A stretch of 64,000 bases of DNA, from contig NZ_CP042429.1 in the NCBI RefSeq assembly GCF_007970465.1, positions 1,984,001 to 2,048,000 on the forward strand, given 5' to 3'. Below are positions 43,892 through 52,587 of this stretch, piece after piece. This stretch comes from Corynebacterium nuruki S6-4. GTDB taxonomy: Bacteria > Actinomycetota > Actinomycetes > Mycobacteriales > Mycobacteriaceae. The notes below the pieces were generated by a model that saw only the letters and a program-made list of their open reading frames with translations, made no database searches and was not told where the DNA came from. Position numbers and translations under genes: made by a program. Each line of letters begins with the position of its first letter. Within the stretch, counting starts at the first letter, position 1.

Positions 43892-44038
43892 GCTTCGAGG
43901 GTAGCGGCGGAGCGCCGACTGTGCCGTCCGCTCTGCCGTCTGCGTTGCGACGCCGGAGGATGGTTTTCCCGGCCGCGACCGTCCTGGCGCGTCGAGATGC
44001 GGACGGCCAGGCACGGCTCAGCGCCGGCCCGGCTCAGC

Positions 44039-44584
44039 TCAGGCGCCGACGTGGGTGATGACGGCCTCGATGAACGGCTCGAGGTCGGCCTTGGTGCGCG
44101 AGGTGATGAGCAGGGGCTTACCGGCACCCTCCCCCGCATCGACGTGCACCGCCTCATCCACCCAGTCCGCACCGGCGTTGACGAGGTCGGTCTTCAGGCT
44201 GGGTGACGAGGTCAGGGTGCGTCCCTGCACCGCGTCGGCGTCCGTGAGGATCCAGGCGCCGTGGCAGATCGCGGCGACCGGCTTCCCGGCGGCGACCATG
44301 CCCCTGACCAGGTCGACGGCGGCGGCGTCCGTCCGGAGCCGGTCGGCGTTGGACACGCCGCCGGGCAGCAGCAGGGCGCTGAAGGAGGCGGCGTCCGCCT
44401 CACCGCTCAGCATGTCGGGGTCGTAGGAGGTGCCCCGTTTGCCGATGACGGGACTGTCCTCGGGGGCGACGATGAGCACGCGGCCGCCGGCTTCCTCGAC
44501 GGCGTGCTTCACGCGGCTGATTTCGGCGTCCTCGAATCCGGTGGTGGTGAGGACGGCGACGGTCCTCCTGCTGAGATCGCTCAT
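44039..44584 (-). CDS. DJ-1/PfpI-family protein
   Basis: A 181-residue protein of the glutamine amidotransferase-like fold with the nucleophilic Cys107 in AAICHGAW and acidic Glu18 in GFEDAE, the pair typical of PfpI/YhbO proteins. These act in stress, as protein or nucleotide deglycases or chaperones, though the activity is debated. The aldehyde dehydrogenase gene lies 139 bp away on the same strand, upstream. Length is normal. Confidence 0.92.
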   Translation of the reverse strand: MSDLSRRTVAVLTTTGFEDAEISRVKHAVEEAGGRVLIVAPEDSPVIGKRGTSYDPDMLSGEADAASFSALLLPGGVSNADRLRTDAAAVDLVRGMVAAGKPVAAICHGAWILTDADAVQGRTLTSSPSLKTDLVNAGADWVDEAVHVDAGEGAGKPLLITSRTKADLEPFIEAVITHVGA

Positions 44585-44609
44585 ACCACGATACGGTACG
44601 CCCCACCGC

Positions 44610-44634
44610 GGTGATCCCAGTCACCGGGATCACC
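44610..44634. terminator. hairpin between ald and the DJ-1 gene
   Basis: GGTGATCCC and GGGATCACC form a perfect 9-bp stem with a 7-nt loop. It lies downstream of ald and upstream of the DJ-1 gene start, with no T tract, so it may terminate ald or be an operator. Confidence 0.45.
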
Positions 44635-44679
44635 GACGGTGACGGACACGACAGTTCCGGCAGTGCCGGCAGTTCCCGC

Positions 44680-44709
44680 GGTACCGGCAGCCGGAAAGCG
44701 GCCGGTACC
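44680..44709 (-). terminator. hairpin after ald
   Basis: GGTACCGGC and GCCGGTACC form a 9-bp stem with a 12-nt loop, 15 nt after the ald stop codon. A terminator without a U tract is common in GC-rich actinobacteria; assignment is by position. Confidence 0.5.
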
Positions 44710-44723
44710 CGGTCAGTCCCCGG

Positions 44724-46265
44724 TCAGAACAGACCGTTCGGGTTCTCGTCGTAGGACCACAGCAGGTTCTTGGTCTGCTGGTAGTGGTCCAGCATCATCA
44801 GGTGCGTCTCGCGCCCGATGCCGGACTTCTTGTACCCGCCGAAGGCCGCGTGGGCCGGGTAGGAGTGGTAGTTGTTCACCCACACCCGACCGGACTGGAT
44901 CGCCCGGCCCGCCTTGTAGGCGGTGCGGCCGTCGCGGGACCAGACGCCGGCACCGAGACCGTAGTCGGTGTCGTTGGCGATCTCGATGGCCTCGTCGAAG
45001 TCCTTGAAGGTCGTGACGGCGAGGACCGGGCCGAAGATCTCCTCCTGGAAACACCGCATCGCGTTGTTGCCCCTGAGGACGGTCGGCTCGACGTAGAAGC
45101 CGTTCTCCAGACCCTCGACGGTGCGCACCGACCCGCCGATGAGCACCTCGGCCCCCTCCTCGGGGCCCGACTTGAGGTACCCGGTGATCTTGTCCATCTG
45201 CTCGACCGATGCCTGGGCGCCGATCATGGTGGCCGGGTCCAGCGGGTTGCCGGCCTTGACCTTGCTGACGCGGTCGACGGCGAGCTCGAGGAACTCGTCG
45301 GCGATGGACTCCTGGACCAGCGCACGCGACGGGCAGGTGCAGACCTCACCCTGGTTCAGCGCGAACATCGAGAAACCCTCGAGGGTCTTCTCCCGGAAGG
45401 AGTCGTCGGCGTCCATGACATCGCCGAAGAAGATGTTCGGCGACTTGCCGCCCAGCTCCAGGGTGACGGGGATGAGCTTGTCGGCGACGGCCTTGTTGAT
45501 GACCTTGCCGATCTCGGTGGAGCCGGTGAAGGCGATCTTCGCGATCCGGTCCGAGGCGGTCAGCGCGGCACCGGCCTCTTCACCGAGACCGTTGACGATG
45601 TTGAGCACACCGGCGGGCAGGATGTCGGCGATGAGCTCGGCGACGACGAGGATCGAGGCCGGGGTCTGCTCGGCGGGCTTGAGGACGATGGCGTTGCCGG
45701 CGGCGAGCGCCGGGCAGATCTTCCATGCCGCCATGAGGATCGGGAAGTTCCACGGGATGATCTGACCGACCACTCCCAGCGGCTCGTGGAAGTGGTAGGC
45801 GACGGTGTTCTCGTCGATCTGGGACAGGCGTCCCTCCTGCGCGCGCAGGGCGCCGGCGTAGTACCGGAAGTGGTCGATGGCCAGCGGGATGTCCGCGGCG
45901 AGGGTCTCCCGGACCGGCTTGCCGTTGTCCCAGGTCTCGGCGACGGCCAGGACCTCGAGGTTCTCCTCGAGCCGGTCGGCGATCTTCAGCAGGATGTTGG
46001 AGCGGTCCTGGACGCTGGTGCGGCCCCAGCCGGGGGCTGCGACGTGGGCGGCGTCCACCGCCGCGTCGATGTCGGCCGCCGTGGAGCGCGGCACCTGGCA
46101 GAAGACCTTGCCGTCGACGGGACTGACGTTCTCCAGGTACTGGCCCTCGGCGGGGGCGACCCACTCGCCCCCGATGAAGTTGTCGTAGCGGGGCTTGAAG
46201 GAGACGAGGGAGCCCTCGGTTCCGGGGGCGGCGTACACGTTGCTGGGTGCTGCGGTGACGGTCAT
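44724..46265 (-). CDS. ald: NAD-dependent acetaldehyde/aldehyde dehydrogenase
   Basis: A 513-residue aldehyde dehydrogenase closely resembling C. glutamicum Ald, which oxidises acetaldehyde to acetate. The catalytic Cys309 is in GEVCTCPSR, the base Glu270 in [11 protein letters not shown], and the NAD motif FTGSTEIGK is near 246. The [23 protein letters not shown] start is characteristic. A strong GGAGG ribosome binding site precedes the ATG. It should work in series with AdhA at 10-11.1 kb, and perhaps with the alkane pathway. Regulation may involve the palindrome at 46362-46373. Confidence 0.95.
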   Translation of the reverse strand: MTVTAAPSNVYAAPGTEGSLVSFKPRYDNFIGGEWVAPAEGQYLENVSPVDGKVFCQVPRSTAADIDAAVDAAHVAAPGWGRTSVQDRSNILLKIADRLEENLEVLAVAETWDNGKPVRETLAADIPLAIDHFRYYAGALRAQEGRLSQIDENTVAYHFHEPLGVVGQIIPWNFPILMAAWKICPALAAGNAIVLKPAEQTPASILVVAELIADILPAGVLNIVNGLGEEAGAALTASDRIAKIAFTGSTEIGKVINKAVADKLIPVTLELGGKSPNIFFGDVMDADDSFREKTLEGFSMFALNQGEVCTCPSRALVQESIADEFLELAVDRVSKVKAGNPLDPATMIGAQASVEQMDKITGYLKSGPEEGAEVLIGGSVRTVEGLENGFYVEPTVLRGNNAMRCFQEEIFGPVLAVTTFKDFDEAIEIANDTDYGLGAGVWSRDGRTAYKAGRAIQSGRVWVNNYHSYPAHAAFGGYKKSGIGRETHLMMLDHYQQTKNLLWSYDENPNGLF

Positions 46266-46361
46266 GGAGTACCTCCGTGATCCGGCCCGGAATGGTGCCG
46301 GGCCGTCGGTGAACGGTTTCCCCGATCAAGGTAATCCTCCGGAGGTGTGACGGCGACCACT

Positions 46362-46373
46362 ATATGTACATAT
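46362..46373. promoter_or_regulatory. 12-bp AT-rich palindrome upstream of ald
   Basis: ATATGTACATAT is a perfect palindrome in an otherwise GC-rich 256-bp gap, about 97 nt before the ald start. It may be an operator or part of the promoter. Around it I see no gene. Confidence 0.4.
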
Positions 46374-46450
46374 CCGTTCCCGTTCCGCAGGACGCCGCCA
46401 CGTCGCCGCTGGATACGTCACTCACCACCCCGTGCCGCCGGCAGCGGCAA

Positions 46451-46476
46451 CCCCCGTTCCACAGTCGGAACGGGGG
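46451..46476. terminator. stable GC hairpin downstream of doxX
   Basis: CCCCCGTTCC and GGAACGGGGG pair perfectly around a 6-nt loop, 46 bp after the doxX stop (minus strand). There is no T tract on the doxX side, so it would be an intrinsic terminator of the U-less type. Confidence 0.5.
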
Positions 46477-46521
46477 TGAAAAACGGGGGCGGCGGGGGTT
46501 GTCCCGCTGCGACGTCCTGAC

Positions 46522-46947
46522 CTATGCGGCCGCCTTGCGGTGGAACAGCAGCCGGTCGAGGCTGAACTTCCCGCCGACGAGTGCGCCGATGATCGCGGCA
46601 CCGGCGGCCAGCATGAGGACCAGCTCGTAACCGCCGCCGTCGACGAAGAACGTGCCGGCGTCCTTGTGGACGAACCACCAGGCGCCGAGCATGTCGATGA
46701 CGACGAGGACGGCGACGACCGGGGTGAACAGTCCGACGATGATGAGGATGCCGCCGACCAGTTCCACGACGGCGGCGAAGACGGCCGAGGCGGTCGGGGC
46801 GGTGACCCCCATGGCCTCGAAGCCGTCCGCGGTGCCGCCGATGCCGTTGGTGAAGAATTTCTGCCAGCCGTGGGCGAGCAGGGTGACACCGATGGCGATG
46901 CGGGCGATGAGGATGACGATGTCGCTGATGAGCGGGGTGCCCTTCAT
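46522..46947 (-). CDS. DoxX-family membrane protein
   Basis: A 141-residue protein with four hydrophobic helices and the DoxX pattern IARIAIGVTLLAHGWQKFF near the N-terminus and VELVGGILIIVGLFTPVVAVLVVIDM in the middle. Members function in membrane redox defence or thiosulfate metabolism; here the role is unknown. The ATG at 46947 has a GGAAGG ribosome binding site. Its promoter is flanked by two GACATGTC operators, so it is probably tightly repressed, as expected of a stress-induced gene. Confidence 0.88.
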   Translation of the reverse strand: MKGTPLISDIVILIARIAIGVTLLAHGWQKFFTNGIGGTADGFEAMGVTAPTASAVFAAVVELVGGILIIVGLFTPVVAVLVVIDMLGAWWFVHKDAGTFFVDGGGYELVLMLAAGAAIIGALVGGKFSLDRLLFHRKAAA

Positions 46948-46973
46948 GGAGACCTTCCGGGATCGACTAACAA

Positions 46974-47014
46974 GTTGACATGTCCACCATAGGCTTCTTG
47001 GTTGACATGTCAAC
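46974..47014 (-). promoter_or_regulatory. doxX promoter with two overlapping operators
   Basis: On the minus strand TTGACA (47013-47008) and TATGGT (46991-46986) are spaced by 16 nt. GTTGACATGTCAAC, a perfect 14-bp palindrome at 47001-47014, contains the -35, and the near-copy GTGGACATGTCAAC at 46974-46987 covers the transcription start. Site centres are 27 bp apart. This is the layout of a repressor of the MarR or TetR class. Confidence 0.65.
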
Positions 47015-47048
47015 TAATGTGAAGTCCGCCACCCCGGGGAACTCCCCG

Positions 47049-47825
47049 TCACAGCTTTCCGACACGCACCGCCACCGGCCACGACACCGGCCGCGGCCGG
47101 CCACTGTCCCCCCAGGCCTCCGCCACATCCGTGCAGAACGACTGGAACAGGTCCGCCCGCCCCTGCTCCTCCGCCTTGCGCACCGCCGACCACGTCCCCA
47201 CGTAGCCGAGGAACTCGTCGAGGTCCAGATCCCGGTCGATGCTGAGCACCGGTGCCTCGACCTCCTCGAACGGGAAATCGATCGTCCGGTAACCCTCGTC
47301 GACAAAGTGCCGCTCCGGATCCCAGAACGGCCCGATCTCGTCGTAGTAGAACCGGCCGAACCGCTCCTGCAGGCCGGCGTCCCCGATCCGCAGCACCCCG
47401 TAACTCACCAGGGCGATGACCGCCCCCGGCACCGCGATCCGGCGGGCCTGCGCGTAGAACGCCGGCAGATCGAACCAGTGCGCCGCCTGCGCCGCGGTCA
47501 CCAGGTCAGCCGTCCCGTCGACCACCGGAAGCTCCTCGGCGGACGCCACCTCGTAGGTGACGTTGGGGTGCGGTGCCGCCGCAGCGATCTGCGACCGGCT
47601 CGGATCGAAGGCGAGCACCCGGTCGAAACAGTCCGCCAGCTGCGTGGACAGCTGACCGGTACCGCAGCCGACATCCACCGCCAGCCCGGTCGACGGCGCC
47701 AGTTCCGCGAGGAACGACGCGACCTGGGTCGGGTAGGTCGGACGGAACTGGGCGTACTCGGCACCGCCGGTGAACCAGTTGCTGGGGACGTTGCCGGAAC
47801 CGTCGGTGGCGGGTGAATCAGTCAT
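47049..47825 (-). CDS. class I SAM-dependent methyltransferase
   Basis: A 258-residue methyltransferase with motif I VDVGCGTGQLS near 50, an acidic end of strand 2 (AFDPS), SAEELPV and AAQAAHWFDL. The family (methyltransferase domain 11/25 type) methylates small molecules; the product is not clear. It is close to the 'TGGAEYAQFRPTYP' group often annotated as trans-aconitate methyltransferase-like. TACGCT ends 7 nt before the ATG (leaderless). Confidence 0.87.
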   Translation of the reverse strand: MTDSPATDGSGNVPSNWFTGGAEYAQFRPTYPTQVASFLAELAPSTGLAVDVGCGTGQLSTQLADCFDRVLAFDPSRSQIAAAAPHPNVTYEVASAEELPVVDGTADLVTAAQAAHWFDLPAFYAQARRIAVPGAVIALVSYGVLRIGDAGLQERFGRFYYDEIGPFWDPERHFVDEGYRTIDFPFEEVEAPVLSIDRDLDLDEFLGYVGTWSAVRKAEEQGRADLFQSFCTDVAEAWGDSGRPRPVSWPVAVRVGKL

Positions 47826-47847
47826 GGCCCTCAGCGTACCGGGAGCT

Positions 47848-48408
47848 TCACAGGTCCAGGTCGGCCGCTGCGACGACCTCGGCTGTCCGCCCGGGTGCGG
47901 ACTGGAACTGCCAGTAGAGATTGGTGTGGGCGATGACCTGGTCGACCGGCGGGGCTCCCCAGGCCGTCTTGTCTCCGGCAGTGTGTGCGTCGGACACGAG
48001 GGTGACGTCGTACCCGCGGGTGAACCCGCCGTGGATCGTGGAACGGATGCAGGCGTCGGTCTCTGCCCCGGTGACGATCAGACGTCCCACACCGGCCCCG
48101 GCGAGGACGCCTTCCAGGTCCGTGTCCTCGAAGGCGTCCCCGTAATGCTTGACGACCAGAGGTTCCTCCGGTGCGCGGGCCCGGAGTTCCTCGAGCTCGT
48201 CGACGAAGGCGGCGTCCCGCGAGCCGACCGGCAGGTGTCCGGCCTCGTGCCGCACCCACACCACCGGGACGCCCCTGTCCCGGGCGCGCCCCACGAGCCC
48301 GACGACGGCGCCGACCACGTCATCCCGCCGGTAGGCATCCTCGACCACGGCATTCTGGACGTCGATGACGAGCAGTGCGGAGTTCGGACGGTCCACCAGG
48401 GAAGTCAT
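47848..48408 (-). CDS. isochorismatase-family cysteine hydrolase
   Basis: A 186-residue hydrolase with the catalytic triad Asp16 (LLVIDVQN), Lys87 (VVKHYGDAF) and Cys120 (TGAETDACIRST). Such enzymes hydrolyse amides (nicotinamide, N-carbamoyl compounds) or vinyl ethers; the substrate is unknown. The ATG at 48408 has TAGGGT seven nt upstream, and a longer in-frame extension crosses the divergent promoter, so it was rejected. Confidence 0.9.
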   Translation of the reverse strand: MTSLVDRPNSALLVIDVQNAVVEDAYRRDDVVGAVVGLVGRARDRGVPVVWVRHEAGHLPVGSRDAAFVDELEELRARAPEEPLVVKHYGDAFEDTDLEGVLAGAGVGRLIVTGAETDACIRSTIHGGFTRGYDVTLVSDAHTAGDKTAWGAPPVDQVIAHTNLYWQFQSAPGRTAEVVAAADLDL

Positions 48409-48472
48409 GGCCCCGACCCTACGCATCCCCGACACCGCGGAAACCCCCCGTTCGACGCGTACCCTCGGAACC

Positions 48473-49702
48473 ATGTCACACAGTGAGCTGCACAAAACCT
48501 ACGATCACGTCATCGTCGGTGGCGGCGTGGCCGCCGACAAGGCCGCACGCGCCATCCACGACCGCACGCCCGGAGCCTCCGTCCTCATCGTCACCCGCGA
48601 CCCGGAAGGCCCGGTGTCCCGACCGGACCTGAGCAAGGGACTCTGGCTCGACGAGGCGACCACCGTGGACTCCGTCGACCTGGGCACCGCCGCCGACACC
48701 GGCGCACAACTGGTCACCGGCACCACGGTCACCGCCGTCGACCCGGCCGCCCACACGGTCACCACCGACGGCGGCGACACCGTCACCTACGGGACACTGC
48801 TGCTGGCGACCGGCGCAGCCGCCCGCACCCTGCCGGGTGTCACCGACGACCGGGTCCTCACCCTCCGCAGCCTCAGCGACTACCGCGCACTGCGGGACCG
48901 GGTGGCCGACGGCACCCGCGTCGCCGTCGTCGGCGGCGGCTACATCAGCTCCGAGATCGCCGTGGCGCTCAACGCCGTCGGCGCCGCCGTGCACGTCTAC
49001 ACCCCCGACGACCGGCTGCTCGGCCACATGTTCCCCACCTCGGTGACCGACCACCTCGAACGGGTCTACGCCGACCGGGGCGTGACCGTCCACCACGGTT
49101 TCCTGCTCACCGCCACCGGCACCTCCGACGACGGCCGGGACGAGCTGTACCTGGCCCCCGACGACGGGGACGCCGTGGTCGCCGACCTCGCGGTCATCGG
49201 CTTCGGTGCCGCGCCGGAGACCGGCCTGGCCGAGGCCGCCGGCCTCACCCTGGAAGACGGTGCGGTCGCCGTCGACGCCTCACTGCGCACCAGTGACCCC
49301 GACATCTTCGCCGCCGGGGACATCATCGAGTTCACCGATCCCCTGCTCGGACGCCGCCATGTCGAGCACGTCGACAACGCCGAACAGTCCGGGGCGGTCG
49401 CCGGGGAGAACATGGCCGGCGGGACGGCGACCTACGACTACACCCCGCTGTTCTTCTCCGACATCTTCGACGACGGCTACGAGGCGGTCGGGACGCTCAG
49501 CACCGACCTCGACATCGTCGAGGACTGGAACACCGACCACAGCGCCGCCGTGCTCTACTACCTGCGTGACGGGGTGGTCGTCGGGGTCCTGCTGTGGAAC
49601 ACCTGGGACAGTGTGCCGGCGGCCCGCGAGGTGATGGCCGCCTCGAAGGCCGGCACGCTCAGCGCCGCCGACCTGCCGGGGCGCATCCCCGTCGGCGACT
49701 GA
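48473..49702 (+). CDS. FAD-dependent ferredoxin/rubredoxin reductase-like protein
   Basis: A 409-residue pyridine nucleotide reductase with the FAD motif VIVGGGVAADKAA, NAD motif VAVVGGGYISSEIA near 155 and the C-terminal FAD site SDPDIFAAGDIIEF. The tail (YTPLFFSDIFDDGYEAVG and VVVGVLLWNTWDSV) resembles the C-terminal domain of AIF-like and ferredoxin reductases. The electron acceptor is unknown since no ferredoxin gene adjoins. TACCCT ends 7 nt before the ATG; the promoter diverges from the isochorismatase gene across 64 bp. Confidence 0.88.
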   Translation: MSHSELHKTYDHVIVGGGVAADKAARAIHDRTPGASVLIVTRDPEGPVSRPDLSKGLWLDEATTVDSVDLGTAADTGAQLVTGTTVTAVDPAAHTVTTDGGDTVTYGTLLLATGAAARTLPGVTDDRVLTLRSLSDYRALRDRVADGTRVAVVGGGYISSEIAVALNAVGAAVHVYTPDDRLLGHMFPTSVTDHLERVYADRGVTVHHGFLLTATGTSDDGRDELYLAPDDGDAVVADLAVIGFGAAPETGLAEAAGLTLEDGAVAVDASLRTSDPDIFAAGDIIEFTDPLLGRRHVEHVDNAEQSGAVAGENMAGGTATYDYTPLFFSDIFDDGYEAVGTLSTDLDIVEDWNTDHSAAVLYYLRDGVVVGVLLWNTWDSVPAAREVMAASKAGTLSAADLPGRIPVGD

Positions 49703-49705
49703 GCT

Positions 49706-51349
49706 TCACAGTTCCAGCCGTTCCCCGGCCCAGCGTTCCCGCAGCCACCGGTCGTGGGACGCCACGACGACCGCACCCGGATAATCCGGGACCGCCTCCT
49801 CCAGCGCGGTGACCAGCGACAACGACAGGTGGTTGTCCGGCTCGTCGAGGAGCAGCAGGTCCGGCGGGTCCGCCAGCAGCACCGCGAGGGCGACCCGGCG
49901 CTGCTGACCGAGGCTCAGTTCCGCCAGCGGCCGGTGTTCGTCGCGCGGGTGGACCAGCCCGAAGGTCGACAGCGGCACCTCGTCCGCGGTCTCCTCACCG
50001 ACCAGGTCACGGTAGGTGCGCTCGACGGTGCGTCCGGCACCGCGACCGTGCGGGTCGGGCAGCACGACCTCCTGGGTGAGGTGGCCGACGGAGCCGACGG
50101 TGACCGTCAGCGAGCCGGAATCCGGCTCCAGAGCGCCCGCGATCACCGAGAGCAACGTGGACTTCCCCGACCCGTTGGGGCCGGTGACCAGGAGTTTCTC
50201 TGTGCCGTTGAGGGTCAGTGAGGTGATGGGGAGGCGTCCTTCCACGGAGATACCGGACGCCACCACCACCGGACCCTCCGCCGGTTCCCGGACATGTCCC
50301 GGCACCGCCGCCGTGAGCCCGGCGAAGGTCAGCGGCTCCGGGGGTCTGCGGACCTGGTCCTCCTCCAGTTTCTCCAGCCGGGAGCGGGAATCGTTCACCC
50401 GGCGCGAGACGACCTTCGCGTTCCGGTCGCCGTAGAACTTCTTCGCGAGCTTCCCTTCCGTCCGCGGCGCGGCACCGGGATGTCCGACAGTGTGGTTGTC
50501 GCGGACCCCGGCACGCAGGCGTTTCAGCTCCGCCTGCTCGTCGCGGTACCGCCGCTCCCACCGGACACGCACATCCTCCCGGGCGGCAAGGTAGTCGGTG
50601 TAGTTCCCGGTCCAGCGGGTCGCCCCGCCGTCGACCCCGACCTGCGTGGGTGCCGGGTCGAGATCCACCAGGTCGGACGCCACGGCGTCCAGGAACGCCC
50701 GGTCGTGGCTGGCGAACAGCACCGGCCCGTGCCAGGAGTTCAGGACGCCCGCGAGGTAGTCGGTGGCGTGGTCGTCGAGATGGTTGGTGGGCTCGTCGAG
50801 CAGCAGGATGTCCGGCCGGTCGAGCAGCAGCCACGCCAGGGACAGGCGCGCCCGCTGCCCGCCGGAGAGTTCCCCGGTCGGCCGGTCGGTGGGGATGTCG
50901 GAGAGTCCGAGTCCGGCGAGGGTGGCGGCGATGCGGGAGTCCGTCTCCCACACGTCGAGCTGCTCGGCACGGTCGAGGGCTGCGGTGTAGGCGGCTTCGT
51001 CATAGGGGTCGGCGGCGGCGTCCAACGCGGCGAGGGCGCGCCGTTCGGCGGCGACGGCGGTTTCCAGTGCCTGTCCCACCGTCTCCGCCGGGGCGAACGG
51101 GGCGGCCTGGTGGAGCAGGCCGACACGGGCGGTACCCGTGCCGATGTGGCCCGCGGTGGTCGCTCCGGTCGGCAGGGAGCCGTGCACGGCATGCAGCAGG
51201 GTGGACTTGCCCGAGCCGTTCTCCCCGATCAGGCCGGTGCGCTGACCGGCGGAGACGGTGAAGGAGATGTCGGTGAGGATGCGGGTGCCGGCGATCTGGA
51301 CGGACAGGCCGTCGATGCGCAGCGGGGTGGATACATGTGGGGATGGCAT
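49706..51349 (-). CDS. ABC-F ATPase, probable ribosome-protection protein
   Basis: A 547-residue protein with two ATPase domains and no membrane part. Walker A motifs are GENGSGKST and GPNGSGKST; signatures are LSGGQRARLSLA and LSLGQQRRVALA; Walker B includes LLLDEPTNHLDD and LLLDEPDNHLSL. The interdomain linker is long and basic (RWERRYRDEQAELKRLRAG...KKFYGDRNAKVVSRRVNDSRSRLEKLEEDQ), the antibiotic-displacing part in resistance ABC-F proteins. The presence of a leaderless micro-ORF and hairpins upstream fits an antibiotic-inducible gene. The ATG at 51349 has a CAGGAG ribosome binding site. Which drugs are affected is unknown. Confidence 0.88.
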   Translation of the reverse strand: MPSPHVSTPLRIDGLSVQIAGTRILTDISFTVSAGQRTGLIGENGSGKSTLLHAVHGSLPTGATTAGHIGTGTARVGLLHQAAPFAPAETVGQALETAVAAERRALAALDAAADPYDEAAYTAALDRAEQLDVWETDSRIAATLAGLGLSDIPTDRPTGELSGGQRARLSLAWLLLDRPDILLLDEPTNHLDDHATDYLAGVLNSWHGPVLFASHDRAFLDAVASDLVDLDPAPTQVGVDGGATRWTGNYTDYLAAREDVRVRWERRYRDEQAELKRLRAGVRDNHTVGHPGAAPRTEGKLAKKFYGDRNAKVVSRRVNDSRSRLEKLEEDQVRRPPEPLTFAGLTAAVPGHVREPAEGPVVVASGISVEGRLPITSLTLNGTEKLLVTGPNGSGKSTLLSVIAGALEPDSGSLTVTVGSVGHLTQEVVLPDPHGRGAGRTVERTYRDLVGEETADEVPLSTFGLVHPRDEHRPLAELSLGQQRRVALAVLLADPPDLLLLDEPDNHLSLSLVTALEEAVPDYPGAVVVASHDRWLRERWAGERLEL

Positions 51350-51497
51350 GGCGGAACTCCTGACCGGAGACACGGTGTGCCCCGCCGGGCTTGTGCCGAC
51401 CGGTGGCCCGGAGCGTGTCGCTCGACGGTACCGCTGCCGGTGGCGCCTCAGGCGCGGGACGGTTCAGGGGTTCTACTTCCGCATGGCACCGACGGTA
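51350..51497 (-). promoter_or_regulatory. ABC-F leader region with a 3-codon leaderless ORF and hairpins
   Basis: TACCGT (51492-51497) ends 7 nt before an ATG at 51484 that begins the ORF Met-Arg-Lys-stop (51473-51484). About 120 nt of leader follow, including GCGCC-TGA-GGCGC and a longer stem joining GACACG...CGTGTC and CCGGG...CCCGG just before the CAGGAG ribosome binding site. Ribosome stalling on such mini-ORFs controls several antibiotic-resistance ABC-F genes. Pairings were found by eye, with no folding energy calculated. Confidence 0.5.
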
Positions 51498-51506
51498 GCA
51501 GCGGCT

Positions 51507-51574
51507 GTCCGCATCGCGCAACGGGAGGATGGTCCGGGCCCCGGTCCACCATCCCCACGTCGCGCGGTGCGGAC
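51507..51574. repeat. dispersed hairpin repeat, copy 2
   Basis: Arms 51507-51535 and 51546-51574 pair at about 23 of 29 positions (with a 10-nt loop) and share the CCATCCCCACGTCGCGCG motif and flanking GTGCGGAC with the copy at 11186-11237. It lies between the ABC-F and SRPBCC genes. Confidence 0.65.
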
Positions 51575-51595
51575 ACCGGTCGTCCGGTCCGCCCC

Positions 51596-52078
51596 TCAGC
51601 CCTCGATGATCCCCCGGATGGCGTACAGCGTCTCGGTGATGCCGTAGGTGGCGGCGTCCTTCCGGTCCGCCTCCTCGGCGGCGGCGTCCTCCCCGAACTT
51701 CTGCGCGAAGTATGCCTCACCGTCGCCGGTGAAGGCGGTGTACTCGGTGAGGACGGTCGCGTCGTCCCGACGGTTCACCGGCGCCAGACGGTAGCCCCAC
51801 ACCGTGCCGGACGAGGTGACCTTCCAGGCGAATTCACGGCCGGGATCCCAGGTCACGACCTCGGAGACCGTGGACCACTCCCGGCCGGGCTTCCGGTTGT
51901 GGCCGGTGAATGTCGCACCGACGGTACGTGCCGCCGGATCGGTCGCGGCGGCACCGTTCCACTCCGCCTGGTAGCACTGGGCGCTCCACTCGCCGGTCCT
52001 GGTGATGTCGCTGACCAGGTCGAAGACCTCGGCGGGAGCGGCGGCGACGGTGACCGAGTCGCTGAGTTCGTAGGACAT
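51596..52078 (-). CDS. SRPBCC/polyketide cyclase-type lipid-binding protein
   Basis: A 160-residue protein with the START/SRPBCC fold pattern: YELSDSVTVAAAPAEVFDLVSDITRTGEWS at the N-terminus, then strands such as GATFTGHNR and REFAWKVTSSG, and a C-terminal helix. It presumably binds a hydrophobic ligand. TATCCT ends 7 nt before the ATG at 52078, which supports this start over one 24 nt upstream. Confidence 0.85.
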   Translation of the reverse strand: MSYELSDSVTVAAAPAEVFDLVSDITRTGEWSAQCYQAEWNGAAATDPAARTVGATFTGHNRKPGREWSTVSEVVTWDPGREFAWKVTSSGTVWGYRLAPVNRRDDATVLTEYTAFTGDGEAYFAQKFGEDAAAEEADRKDAATYGITETLYAIRGIIEG

Positions 52079-52115
52079 GGGACCGAGGATAGTCACCGGC
52101 AACTACCGTGGGCAC

Positions 52116-52481
52116 ATGTCCACCACACCTCACCACCGTCCGGAACACCGCCGCACGCCCCGCCGCCGCACGGCCGTCGTCTCCGCAACCGTCGCCCTCA
52201 CCGGTGCACTCGTCCTGGCCGGCACCGGGACTGCCGGGGCCACAGAGGCCACCGAGGCCACAGCGGCCACAGACCTGCCGTCCGTTTCCGGGGCGCAGTC
52301 CCAGGTCAGCGGGGCGGTCGAGGACTCCGTCGAGTACGGCGGCTACGTCGTCGGCAGTGTGCAGGAGTTCTTCCGGTTGCCGGTCGACCAGGCCGTCGCC
52401 GGCAGCGTCGCCGCGGGTGCACTCGCCCTGTGTCTGCTCCTGCCGGACCCGCCCGTCCCCGACGGCACCTGCGTGATCTGA
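52116..52481 (+). CDS. small secreted or membrane-anchored protein
   Basis: A 121-residue protein of unknown function. After a basic N-terminus (HHRPEHRRTPRRR) it has a signal-peptide-like hydrophobic stretch (about 18-40) with a predicted cleavage near AGATEAT, a low-complexity TEATEATAAT segment, and a second hydrophobic segment near the C-terminus. TACCGT ends 6 nt before the ATG (leaderless). It diverges from the SRPBCC gene across 37 bp. Confidence 0.6.
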   Translation: MSTTPHHRPEHRRTPRRRTAVVSATVALTGALVLAGTGTAGATEATEATAATDLPSVSGAQSQVSGAVEDSVEYGGYVVGSVQEFFRLPVDQAVAGSVAAGALALCLLLPDPPVPDGTCVI

Positions 52482-52587
52482 GGTCGCCCGGTTGACCGCG
52501 TCAGGGTGGAAAAGTACGCCCAGACCACCCTCAGGCGGTCAACCCGGGTCCGACGCGGGGCAGGCAGGGCGGGGCAGGCGGGAAGCC

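Noticed and set aside
46451..46500. Hairpin plus A-rich run as a canonical intrinsic terminator
   Set aside because: The A run lies on the wrong side for a T tract downstream of doxX, so only a U-less terminator can be claimed.
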